From: CAIXMG01 sp964628065
GTDB taxonomy: Bacteria; Patescibacteriota; Minisyncoccia; Phycocordibacterales; UBA1006
DNA length: 32,301 nucleotides
Direction of reading: 5' to 3'
Assembly: GCA_964628065.1 (NCBI GenBank)
Contig: CAZVLM010000007.1
Location: forward strand, 1-32,301
Below the pieces are notes generated by a model. That model made no database searches. It was not told the DNA's origin and saw nothing but the letters and a program-made list of their open reading frames with translations. The translations under genes and the position numbers were made by a program. Shown piece after piece: positions 19,717 to 27,085 of the stretch. The stretch's first letter is position 1; each line of letters opens with the position of its first letter.

Positions 19717-21936
19717 TTACTTCGCCACCTTTACCGCCTCTTCAAACTTAATTGAAAGCAGTGTTGATGCATCGTCGGATCCAAGCGTCACGCCGTAAAG
19801 AATATCGGCTCGGGACATGGTTTCGCGGTTGTGGGTTACTACCATGAGCTGTGTCTCACGCGCAAGGTTTTCGATCATATCACCGTACTTCTGACTGTTG
19901 GCTTCGTCGAGCGCCGCATCCGTTTCGTCGAGTACGAGAAACGGTGGCGGATTTACTTGTGATAATGCGAACAAGAGCGCAATCGAAGTAAGAGATCGCT
20001 CCCCTCCGGAAAGCATATCCAAATCTTTTACTTTCTTTCGTGGAAGCGAAACATCGATATCAATTCCCTGCTCCTTTGGCTGATCATCATCTTCAATATC
20101 AGCTATTTCATCTTCTTCCGATTCGTTATCCATCGATTTCTTTTTCTTCTTTTCAATATCTACCACATCAAGTTTCGCGTCTCCTCCGCCGAACATGAGT
20201 TTGAAGAATCCGTCGAACTCCTTGTTAATTTTTGTGATTCCAGCCTTGAACTCGCTTGAAAGCTTTTCCTTCAATTCCTTAATCGTAGATTCCAACGTAT
20301 TTGTTGCGGTATAAAGATCTGCAATCTCCTTTTCTAGGAACTGGTCACGCGTTACTGTTTCGTCATACTCCTGCATCACATCACCTCCTCCTCCGCCTCC
20401 GATATCCTCAAGTCGAATTTTCATTCGTTCGATTTCATGATGAGACACCTTCAAGCTATTTTCATCAATGGATGAAGCGTCGTCCAAAAACTTATTTTTA
20501 AGATCGATAATAGAAGACCCTACAAGCTGTTCTGCATGAATGTACTCCTCCTGCAATGCGCGAACCCGTTCATGGAGTTGGTGTTGCTCATTTTCAAGTA
20601 CTGATTTCTTTGAAGCAAGGTCACTTCTCTGTGCCTGTGCTTCATAGAACCCTCGTTCTCGATCGAGATACGCTGCTCGTTTTTCAATAATCTGAGCCTC
20701 TATGGTTCGAATGCTTGATTCAATAGCAATCGATTGCGCATCAACTTCTGCAATCTGCGCTTCAAGTTCGCGCTTCGTGGATTCGAATTCTGACGTATCA
20801 ACCGACACATGCATTTCTGGGCTTCCTTTTTTATCAGCGATATATGCTTTAAGTTTTTTAATAACATCAGTAGCTGACAATGTCGCATCAGATTCAAGTT
20901 CGGCAATGAGACTCTCGATATCCGCAACGCTCACTGAAACAACGACTTGCTTTGCAGGAATAACTTTTGTAGCCGCTTCAATCATTCCTTCCACACGCCC
21001 AATCTGGCGCCCCGCATCATCGCGCTTTCTCGCTAGCTCGCGCATGTCACTTCGCAGTCCAGCGATTGACGCCTCCATTTCCTTCACTTCACCCTCAGAG
21101 TCATCATGCTTCAATTCTGCAAGCTTTGCTTCAATGGTATTAATATGACCATTCAAAATACTTAACGCCTGCTCTGACTCCTGCTTTTTCTGAGCAATCA
21201 ATGTCTGCTCCTCTACCAAATATTTTGTGTACGCGTCTTTAAGCGCGATTTCGATTTCGCGAGCTTTTTCAATCTTTTCCACTTGCTTCTTCAGAAACTT
21301 AATATGTGGCGCAAGTTCTCGACGGATTGATTCCGCTTCTCGGACATGTTCGCGTGTCTTTTCAAGTTTTCGTTCAGCTTCCTTGATTCGGTAGTGGTAC
21401 AACTTCAATCCTAAAGACTCCTCAAGCATCTCTCGACGTTCTGCAGGCTTTGAGTTAAGGAGTCGGTCTGCTTCTCCTTGTGAAATGATGTGGTGTCCAC
21501 TTGATCCAATGTTTACTGATGCAATCAGTTCATGAATATCTTTCAATCGGACTTCATTTCCATTCAATGAATACTTGTTTCCTCCATCTGCGTGCACTTC
21601 TCGAGTAATGGTCACTTCATCAAAATCAAGTGACATATTATGATCGTCCATTGCAGGCAACGAAAAGATACGCTTCGAGTTATCGAACGTAATAGAAACA
21701 GAAGCTCGGTTCATTTTACCAATTTGCTTAGATCCCTTAAAAATAAGATCTGCTCCTGATTTTGATCGAAGAGATTTTGTTGATTGTTCTCCCAATACGA
21801 AACGGATGGCTTCCACCACATTTGATTTTCCGGATCCGTTCGGTCCCACGATAGCCGTTACTGGTGCGGAAAAATCAAAAACCGCCTTCTTGGCAAATGA
21901 TTTAAATCCGTGCATTTCAAGGCGCTTGAGAGTCAT
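19717..21936 (-). CDS. smc: Hinge-less short SMC ATPase
   Basis: The protein has 739 residues against about 1,170-1,190 for bacterial SMC. The head is complete: GPNGSGKS Walker A (31-38), LSGGERS signature (642-648) and PFLVLDETDAALDE Walker B (from about 665). Coiled-coil arms run from about 170 to 325 and 385 to 510. Where the hinge should be there are only about 60 residues (about 325-383) with none of the Gly-rich hinge motifs. The usual GxVN segment before the C-terminal head half is replaced by six glycines (513-518). A Lys-then-Asp/Glu insert (594-618) interrupts the head. SMC organises and segregates chromosomes; how this form dimerises is unclear. Start 21936 gives MTLKRLEMHGFKSF, the family start, with TATAAT 10 bases before it. 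Confidence 0.88.
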   Translation of the reverse strand: MTLKRLEMHGFKSFAKKAVFDFSAPVTAIVGPNGSGKSNVVEAIRFVLGEQSTKSLRSKSGADLIFKGSKQIGKMNRASVSITFDNSKRIFSLPAMDDHNMSLDFDEVTITREVHADGGNKYSLNGNEVRLKDIHELIASVNIGSSGHHIISQGEADRLLNSKPAERREMLEESLGLKLYHYRIKEAERKLEKTREHVREAESIRRELAPHIKFLKKQVEKIEKAREIEIALKDAYTKYLVEEQTLIAQKKQESEQALSILNGHINTIEAKLAELKHDDSEGEVKEMEASIAGLRSDMRELARKRDDAGRQIGRVEGMIEAATKVIPAKQVVVSVSVADIESLIAELESDATLSATDVIKKLKAYIADKKGSPEMHVSVDTSEFESTKRELEAQIAEVDAQSIAIESSIRTIEAQIIEKRAAYLDRERGFYEAQAQRSDLASKKSVLENEQHQLHERVRALQEEYIHAEQLVGSSIIDLKNKFLDDASSIDENSLKVSHHEIERMKIRLEDIGGGGGGDVMQEYDETVTRDQFLEKEIADLYTATNTLESTIKELKEKLSSEFKAGITKINKEFDGFFKLMFGGGDAKLDVVDIEKKKKKSMDNESEEDEIADIEDDDQPKEQGIDIDVSLPRKKVKDLDMLSGGERSLTSIALLFALSQVNPPPFLVLDETDAALDEANSQKYGDMIENLARETQLMVVTHNRETMSRADILYGVTLGSDDASTLLSIKFEEAVKVAK

Positions 21937-21979
21937 AGATGGGTTTATTATAACAAAAAAGGATGCGCTATGCATCCTT

Positions 21980-22827
21980 TTAATTCCACCCCTTTACCTG
22001 CAAGGCATTTCTGGCAGCAGCTGTTTCAGCTTCCTGCTTTGACGTTCCCTTTCCCTCGGCAATCTTCTGGTCTCGGAAATAGATTCCAACGGTAAACGTT
22101 TTATCATGATCAGGACCGGTGTCGTGAATTACCTTGTACGAAGGTGTCACGTTTTCAAGTTCCTGAGATTTTTCCTGCACGAATGNNNNNNNNNNNNNNN
22201 NNNNNNNNNNNNNNNNNNNNNNNNNNNNNNNNNNNNNNNNNNNNNNNNNNNNNNNNNNNNNNNNNNNNNNNNNNNNNNNNNNNNNACCTTGTACGAAGGT
22301 GTCACGTTTTCAAGTTCCTGAGATTTTTCCTGCACGAATGATTTTGCATCACGCCAAAGTCCCTGCTTGATAATATTATCAAGTTCTGGAAGTAGGCTCT
22401 TTTCAATAAACAATCGTGCTGCTTCATATCCCTGATCAAGGTACAGCGATCCTACGAACGCTTCATACGTATTCGCTAAGATGTACGCTCGAGCCTTTCC
22501 GGTATCTTTCGATTCGCCTTTTGAAAGAAGAAGGTAGTCTTCAAATCCAAGCTTTTTTGCCGCGTCTGAAATACTGTTCGTGTTCACCAGCGACGCACGA
22601 AACGCTGTAAGCTCTCCTTCCGGTTTATCCATGTATTTCTTATACAAATAATCAGTCACTACCAATTCAAGCACGGCATCACCCAAAAATTCCAACCGTT
22701 CGTTGTGTGGCATTCCAACTCCTGAGTGCTCGTTCAAATACGATCGATGCAAAAACGCCTGCTTGAGCAAGTCTTTGTTAGAAAACGTAATATTCAGTTT
22801 TGTCTCCAATGTCGAAAAGTCCTTCAT
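21980..22827 (-). CDS. rnc: Ribonuclease III (interrupted by an assembly gap)
   Basis: Cutting out 155 bases at the gap gives a continuous 230-residue enzyme. It starts MKDFSTLETKLNITF, carries the signature HNERLEFLGDAVLELV (residues 41-56) with the metal-binding Glu and Asp, and ANTYEAFVGSLYLDQGY as the second acidic motif. The double-stranded RNA-binding domain ends KGTSKQEAETAAARNALQVK. As scaffolded, the 155 extra bases shift the frame and split the gene into 22147-22827 and 21980-22180 pieces. RNase III cuts double-stranded RNA in rRNA processing. TG-G-TATAAC lies about 22 bases upstream of the ATG. smc follows after 43 bases and has its own -10. Confidence 0.95.
22186..22285. other. 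100-N scaffold gap inside rnc
   Basis: Exactly 100 Ns, with the same 55 bases at 22131-22185 and 22286-22340. Collapsing them restores the RNase III frame. Confidence 0.97.
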
Positions 22828-22878
22828 AAGCGTCTTTTGTAGTGCTTATGTTATACCATATTTTATAAGTTTTTTCAA

Positions 22879-22930
22879 CAAAAAAACCACCCCGACTACA
22901 TTTCAGTTAAGAAATATAATGCGGGGTGAT
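22879..22930 (-). terminator. Terminator of the NUDIX gene
   Basis: CACCCCG (22888-22894) pairs with CGGGGTG (22922-22928) with an inner stem CATTTC/GAAAT, and on the minus strand a run of seven Ts follows. Confidence 0.7.
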
Positions 22931-22951
22931 TATTCAATTGTGACGCGGGTT

Positions 22952-23629
22952 TTACTTTTTGGTAAAATAGATGTCATGTAAAGCGCGAGCCTTCTCAACA
23001 TCTTTAATTCCTCTGTACTTACTTACCATGTGCCTATGCGCCAATCTGAAAACATTATAGTGCGTATAAAATACACTTTCTATAAGCTCGGAATTTAGCA
23101 CCATCCATTTGATCGGCGAAGATTCATTTAACTGCGTTTCCTCGCTCATGTCTGAGCCGTTAACAGTCCTAAAGAATTTGTTCCGATTTTCATACGGCAC
23201 TTCATCGTAAAAAAAGATGTGGATGTGTTCTATCATGCCATACTTGTTAGGGTCTGCCGCAATTTCCTCATCCTTGTACCTAAATACATGAACAAAGATC
23301 ACCGGGGCTGTTGGCGACATAAACCTTCCTGTTTCTTCTTTTGCTTCTCTTTGCAATGCTCTTCTTGGTGTTTCTCCAAGCTTAGAACATCCGCCGTGAA
23401 CCTTAATCTGTAATTCGCCAATACCGTCTTTATGGTAGTGGTTTATACCTACTTCAAACTGTTTGTTCTTTTCATCCCATGAGGTGCGAAATGCACCGCA
23501 AAAGAAGAGAGGTTTACGTTCCATACCGTTTCCTGTGTCTTTAAAATCTTGCCTGTCGTCTTTTAAGGCAAGGATCTTTTCAAAATTCCAACTTCCGTCT
23601 GTGTTTTGGATTGATGCTACTGGATACAT
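22952..23629 (-). CDS. NUDIX hydrolase domain protein
   Basis: The 225-residue product has a NUDIX box, G-CSKLG-E-TPRRALQ-RE-AKEETGR, that fits Gx5Ex7REUxEExGU apart from polar residues at the two hydrophobic positions. It lies in the middle of the protein, after about 85 residues that contain HGG and a strand FEVGINHYHKDG. A long C-terminal part (KYRGIKDVEKARALHDIYF) is specific to this protein. NUDIX enzymes cleave nucleoside diphosphates linked to another group; the substrate is unknown. A consensus-like promoter lies about 60 bases upstream, and the gene has its own terminator, so it is expressed alone. Confidence 0.8.
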   Translation of the reverse strand: MYPVASIQNTDGSWNFEKILALKDDRQDFKDTGNGMERKPLFFCGAFRTSWDEKNKQFEVGINHYHKDGIGELQIKVHGGCSKLGETPRRALQREAKEETGRFMSPTAPVIFVHVFRYKDEEIAADPNKYGMIEHIHIFFYDEVPYENRNKFFRTVNGSDMSEETQLNESSPIKWMVLNSELIESVFYTHYNVFRLAHRHMVSKYRGIKDVEKARALHDIYFTKK

Positions 23630-23686
23630 AAGCTATTTTGTTTTAAAAAACATATTGAAGGGGCAATATCGCCACCTGCATAATCA

Positions 23687-23715
23687 AGTATAGCACAAAG
23701 TAACACTATTGTCAA
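23687..23715 (-). promoter_or_regulatory. Consensus promoter of the NUDIX gene
   Basis: TTGACA (23715-23710) and TATACT (23692-23687) are 17 bases apart on the minus strand, with the extended TG as well. A leader of about 50 bases precedes the ATG, longer than for most genes here. Confidence 0.75.
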
Positions 23716-23729
23716 TACCCTTTCCCAAT

Positions 23730-23760
23730 CAAAATACCCTTATAAATTAAGGGTATTTTG
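23730..23760. terminator. Terminator after nusB-nudix
   Basis: A 13-bp stem (CAAAATACCCTTA with its complement at 23748-23760) closes a 5-base loop with A and T runs on both sides. Confidence 0.85.
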
Positions 23761-23770
23761 GGAAGACTTG

Positions 23771-24831
23771 TTACAAAGCCATTACTTTCTCAATCGCCAT
23801 AGCCATCAACTGGGTCACATCGTCATACATCGTAAGTCCTGAAATTTCAGACAATTCGAACCACTTTGCATCCTTCAATCCCCCAGAATTTGCTTCGAGT
23901 ACCAATGGTACATAATCAGCTTGGGCCAAGAAATAGGAAACATGTTTTCGAACTGGGCCGCGTTCTGGATGATGAGCAATATATTCATTCTCTCCAAGTT
24001 TCTCGATAATTTTAATATCAAGTCCGATTTCTTCCTTAAGTTCTCGAATCGTTCCCTCTTCAGGAGTTTCGTTCNNNNNNNNNNNNNNNNNNNNNNNNNN
24101 NNNNNNNNNNNNNNNNNNNNNNNNNNNNNNNNNNNNNNNNNNNNNNNNNNNNNNNNNNNNNNNNNNNNNNNNNNAAGTCCGATTTCTTCCTTAAGTTCTC
24201 GAATCGTTCCCTCTTCAGGAGTTTCGTTCGCTTCGATAGAACCTTTTGATAATGTCCAATAGCCGAATACATCGAATACCATTGCGAATCGAACCGTGCC
24301 TGCTTCATCCTTAGAAAAGACTACCGCACCTCCCTTCATATCCACCGGATACTGTGACGGATCAAGCGGTACATGCACTTTCTTCTTCTTAGAAACCTGG
24401 TCTTTGCCTGGTTCCCCGATCTCCTTGTAAATCGCACCAAGTACTCCGTTAATGAACGGTCCTGATTTTTCTCCTCCGAAGGCCTTTCCAAGTTCAATCG
24501 CTTCGTTAATAGCAACCTTAGGTGGAACCTGTTCACGATCTCCAAAAAGAAGTTCGTACAATCCCAATCGAAGAATGTTTCGATCTGTAACTGAAATTTT
24601 ATCAAGTGGCCAATCAGGTGCCGCTTTTTCAATAATCTCATCCAGTACCTTTCTCTTGTTTACAACATTTTTTGTTGTCTCACGAATAAAGCCGGCATTA
24701 TCAATGCCAACGCCAAATTCGCCCAAACTATGATCTAGTGCACCGTCAACACGAGCTTCATCAAAGCCGTTGAAATCAAGCTCGAAGAGCGTTTGCATGA
24801 TAATTGATCTCGCGAGATGACGTTGTGCCAT
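23771..24831 (-). CDS. nusB: NusB-NUDIX fusion protein (interrupted by an assembly gap)
   Basis: With the 155-base gap artefact removed the frame is 301 residues. Residues 1-140 are NusB: MAQRHLARSIIMQTLFELDF at the start, ISVTDRNILRLGLYELLF, and FINGVLGAIYKEIG at the end. NusB binds boxA RNA with S10 for rRNA antitermination. A Lys-rich linker (141-155) leads to a NUDIX domain (about 160-301) with a perfect box at 197-219 (Gly197, Glu203, Arg211-Glu212, Glu215-Glu216, Gly218). The domain resembles Ap4A-hydrolase-like NUDIX proteins (YWTLSKGSIEANETPEEG). No stop lies between the parts. rpmF precedes it by 53 bases without a terminator. In the scaffold frame the end wrongly appears at 23875. 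Confidence 0.9.
24075..24174. other. 100-N scaffold gap inside nusB-nudix
   Basis: Exactly 100 Ns between identical 55-base flanks (24020-24074 and 24175-24229). Collapsing them restores one frame through the NUDIX box to TAA at 23771. Confidence 0.97.
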
Positions 24832-24884
24832 AGAATTAGTTAAGTGAAAGAAAGATTAAAGAACTTTAATAAAACTCTTATCTG

Positions 24885-25100
24885 TTATTTAGTGCCTTTA
24901 GCTTTTGACTGCTTTTTAGCTACTTTTTTAACTACATCGATCACCTTTCGGCCTTTATACATACCTGTTGTCATGTCGATTCGGTGTCGCAAGTGTGTTC
25001 CACCTGTTTTTGCATCCACAGTAACTTTAGGCGCTGAAAGCGCGTGATGCGAACGTCGGTTCGCTGTATGTGACCTTGTATGTCTCATTCGTACTACCAT
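24885..25100 (-). CDS. rpmF: Ribosomal protein bL32
   Basis: This 71-residue, very basic protein starts MVVRMRHTRSHTANRRSHHA, followed by LSAPKVTVDAKTGGTHLRHR. The R-x-H-T-x-N-R-R-S-H-H block matches bL32 as seen in Parcubacteria. The zinc-binding cysteines of some bL32 proteins are absent. TG-A-TAAGAT (hexamer 25115-25110) ends 9 bases before the ATG. The tail (KKVAKKQSKAKGTK) is longer than in E. coli. Co-transcription with nusB-nudix is likely. Confidence 0.93.
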   Translation of the reverse strand: MVVRMRHTRSHTANRRSHHALSAPKVTVDAKTGGTHLRHRIDMTTGMYKGRKVIDVVKKVAKKQSKAKGTK

Positions 25101-25145
25101 AATGAATGTATCTTATCATAAGGGCTTATTTTATGCAAGTCTTTT

Positions 25146-25781
25146 CTAGGTCTTTTGGGGCATGGCCGGCTTCTTATTCAATTTCTTTAAAAACAGCATC
25201 CTATGAATAGGCGTAACCCCATGCTTTCGGATCGCCTTATAATGCTCTGGGGTCCCGTAGCCTTTATGATCTAAAAAACCATATTCTGGAAATTTAAGGT
25301 CATACTTATCCATAAGTCGGTCACGGAAAACCTTTGCCAAAATGGACGCGCAACTGATTGCCGGAATAAGTCCATCGCCATGAATGATTGTGTGTTGCCT
25401 AAAATATGAAAGAGGTGCTCGTAATCCCCCGTCTAAATAAATGTCGGCATTTTCAGGGTGAATATTTAATTTTTTTAAGGCTGAGGCAATGGCTATTTGA
25501 ATAGCCTTAGTAAGACCCTTCCGATCAATGACATGCGAAGACGTAGAAGCAATTTGATACGTGCAGAATCCATCCGTCGCCAACTGCTTAAGTTTTTTAG
25601 CTACGATTTCCCGTTTCTGCGCCGAAAGGACTTTTGAGTCTTTTGCGCCAATACCCTCAAGCATGTCAGCATTTTTTTGAAGGATTGCAAACGCGCACAC
25701 GGTAACCGGCCCCGCCAAAGGGCCTCGACCTACTTCGTCGATACCGATCACGTATTTGATCTTTTTAGCCTTTTTATCCAC
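25146..25781 (-). CDS. rnhB: Ribonuclease HII
   Basis: The 211-residue enzyme has YVIGIDEVGRGPLAGPV with the Asp-Glu pair (15-16), KDSKVLSAQKRE, IYLDGGLRAP with the third acid, and SCASILAKVFRDRLM with the fourth. It ends YGFLDHKGYGTPEHYKAI then THP-like GVTPIHRMLF, all standard RNase HII. It removes ribonucleotides and RNA primers from DNA. The start is GTG at 25781: TG-C-TATACT (hexamer 25793-25788) ends 6 bases upstream, the leaderless spacing. Confidence 0.96.
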   Translation of the reverse strand: MDKKAKKIKYVIGIDEVGRGPLAGPVTVCAFAILQKNADMLEGIGAKDSKVLSAQKREIVAKKLKQLATDGFCTYQIASTSSHVIDRKGLTKAIQIAIASALKKLNIHPENADIYLDGGLRAPLSYFRQHTIIHGDGLIPAISCASILAKVFRDRLMDKYDLKFPEYGFLDHKGYGTPEHYKAIRKHGVTPIHRMLFLKKLNKKPAMPQKT

Positions 25782-25856
25782 GAAGTAAGTATAGCAAAAC
25801 TTTATTTTTTCTTTATCGGTATTTCAAAAGAATTGAAAATGTGCTAAATTGTGTTT

Positions 25857-25986
25857 ATCCGTCCTGACGCCAGAAAGGTCCGGCTGGCTTGCGGACTCTT
25901 TACGAAGAGTATGTTGCAAATGAAGGATTACACCGCCCTTCCAGAACGGTCTAAAGTATCTCCTTTATTTTTAAGGAGATTTTTTA
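25857..25986 (+). ncRNA. Candidate pseudoknotted RNA whose terminator lies inside the facing gene
   Basis: Upstream lie TTGAAA-17-TATCCG (25833-25861) and, alternatively, an extended -10 TG-C-TAAATT (25842-25850). A closing helix CCGT-C-CTG (25859-25866) pairs with CAG-A-ACGG (25942-25949). Inside, GCCAG (25869-25873) pairs with 25884-25888 and GTCCG (25878-25882) with 25892-25896, which together form an H-type pseudoknot. The hairpin ACTCTT-TACG-AAGAGT (25895-25910) follows. A terminator (25958-25986) ends the unit, 59 bases inside the minus-strand gene. No known family was recognised. Confidence 0.5.
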
Positions 25987-26392
25987 ATTTCTTTATATTT
26001 TTAATTCTCGTTTCATAATGAGTTACGATATAAAATCCATTATGCCGATTTGCTCCAATAGTAAAGTAATTGCCGTAATCATCTATTTGCTTTATTAAGT
26101 TTATCTTATCTGGATTTCCGTCGACATTACAAATGAGGAAATCCCAATCTATAGCATTAATAACAAGATTATCTACATTGAATGCTCCATGGTCTCTTAC
26201 AATCTTTTCTAATATTTCTGCGTTCAGAATAAGAGACCGCTCCTTATTGTCGAAAGATCCAAAATTTGGAATCGTTCCAATAACCGCCTGAGCACTCGCT
26301 CCTGCGACAACTTGTAGAATATTATCCTTTATGTTTTCTTCGGCTGAAGAAAGCACCCTTAACGGCGGAGACTTGAAACGACTTTTAGCCAT
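25928..26392 (-). CDS. Orphan protein, possible toxin-like nuclease (weak)
   Basis: This 154-residue protein has a basic N-terminus (MAKSRFKSPPLRVL), a helix (IKDNILQVVAGASAQ), NAEILEKIVRDHG, then strands NYFTIGANRHNGFYIVTHYET. The run of closing strands with Gly, Asn-Arg, and T-H-Y-E-T reminded me of BECR-type phage or toxin nucleases (barnase/EndoU/RelE-like). This is a guess from shape. ATG 26392 is preferred over GTG 26398, with AAGGTG 5-6 bases before it, one of the few Shine-Dalgarno sites here. The last 20 codons are antisense to a plus-strand RNA candidate and contain its terminator stem. Confidence 0.5.
   Translation of the reverse strand: MAKSRFKSPPLRVLSSAEENIKDNILQVVAGASAQAVIGTIPNFGSFDNKERSLILNAEILEKIVRDHGAFNVDNLVINAIDWDFLICNVDGNPDKINLIKQIDDYGNYFTIGANRHNGFYIVTHYETRIKNIKKLKNLLKNKGDTLDRSGRAV
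25958..25986 (+). terminator. Plus-strand terminator inside a minus-strand gene
   Basis: ATCTCCTT (25958-25965) pairs with AAGGAGAT (25973-25980) and is followed by TTTTT. Its orientation matches the upstream plus-strand RNA candidate and not the gene in which it lies. Confidence 0.75.
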
Positions 26393-26458
26393 GATCACAC
26401 CTTACTAACTCAGCTATCAAGTTTCATATAAGAAAAAATAAAATTTTATTAAAAACTT

Positions 26459-26485
26459 TAAAGCCGCTCAACTGAGCGGCTTTTT
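26459..26485. terminator. Terminator after the 158-residue orphan gene
   Basis: AAAGCCGCTC pairs with GAGCGGCTTT around four bases, with T-rich sequence on both strands. Confidence 0.8.
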
Positions 26486-26508
26486 AGATGAAATTTTTAG
26501 TTATAAAA

Positions 26509-26985
26509 TTAAAATTGAGCACTTCGTATTTTATCTCTGAAAAACTTATCCCAATCTTTCTTCGAGGGACTTGATATGAATTTTTTAATTTCATAATCAG
26601 AAATCGAAACAACGAGTTCTACTGTTGGGTTGCCCTCTTTTATCACAACGGGAACCCCATCTGTTCGCACTGTGGCAGGTAGTGTTGTAATTTGTATGCA
26701 CAAGTTTTCCTGCCGGCAAAACCGCATGGTCGACTTGTCTACCGGCAACGATACGTGAGCCATAGTATTTTGAACGCCTAAATTGCGCAAGGCAAACAAT
26801 ATATCCCATTCAATGTATTCCTTAAATATGCGAGGTGCATGATCTATGTCACCCCACTCATAAAAATTCAACATTATCCCAAAATTGAAAACCGTTTCTG
26901 GTTGGGTAGGATTTTCTCCGAAAGGCAAAAGAGAAGAGTTGTTGGCTGAGCCGAATTCTCCATAAAGAGCTACTGGTATGAACAT
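26509..26985 (-). CDS. Orphan 158-residue protein
   Basis: No family is recognised. The sequence looks beta-rich: MFIPVALYGEFGSANNSS at the start, FNFGIMLNFYEWGDID, then IQITTLPATVRTDGVPVVIK and VELVVSISDYEIKKF. It ends in a charged helix (KKDWDKFFRDKIRSAQF). It lacks a signal peptide or membrane segment. A good promoter (TTGACG-17-TATACC) lies about 40 bases upstream, and its own terminator isolates it from the next minus-strand gene. Its promoter is back to back with that of dnaE. Confidence 0.6.
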   Translation of the reverse strand: MFIPVALYGEFGSANNSSLLPFGENPTQPETVFNFGIMLNFYEWGDIDHAPRIFKEYIEWDILFALRNLGVQNTMAHVSLPVDKSTMRFCRQENLCIQITTLPATVRTDGVPVVIKEGNPTVELVVSISDYEIKKFISSPSKKDWDKFFRDKIRSAQF

Positions 26986-27024
26986 GGTTTCTAATTTACG
27001 TTAATGAAATGAATATTCCTGATA

Positions 27025-27053
27025 GGTATACTAGTTTTATTAAGTTTCGTCAA
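27025..27053 (-). promoter_or_regulatory. Promoter of the 158-residue orphan gene
   Basis: TTGACG (27053-27048) and TATACC (27030-27025) are 17 bases apart on the minus strand. Confidence 0.6.
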
Positions 27054-27066
27054 GCACCCCTTCATC

Positions 27067-27075
27067 TGCTATAAT
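27067..27075 (+). promoter_or_regulatory. dnaE: Extended -10 of dnaE
   Basis: TG-C-TATAAT, a perfect extended -10, ends 10 bases before the dnaE ATG, so the predicted leader is about 3-4 bases. Confidence 0.7.
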
Positions 27076-27085
27076 TCCCCCATCT

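Noticed and set aside
23771..24831. True frameshift or pseudogene in nusB-nudix and in rnc
   Set aside because: The frame breaks come from the 155 extra bases at each gap. Collapsing the overlap restores intact proteins.
25859..25890. CTGACG followed by GAAA, recalling a hammerhead ribozyme core
   Set aside because: The conserved CUGAUGA core and the stem order do not fit; a pseudoknot explains the pairing better.
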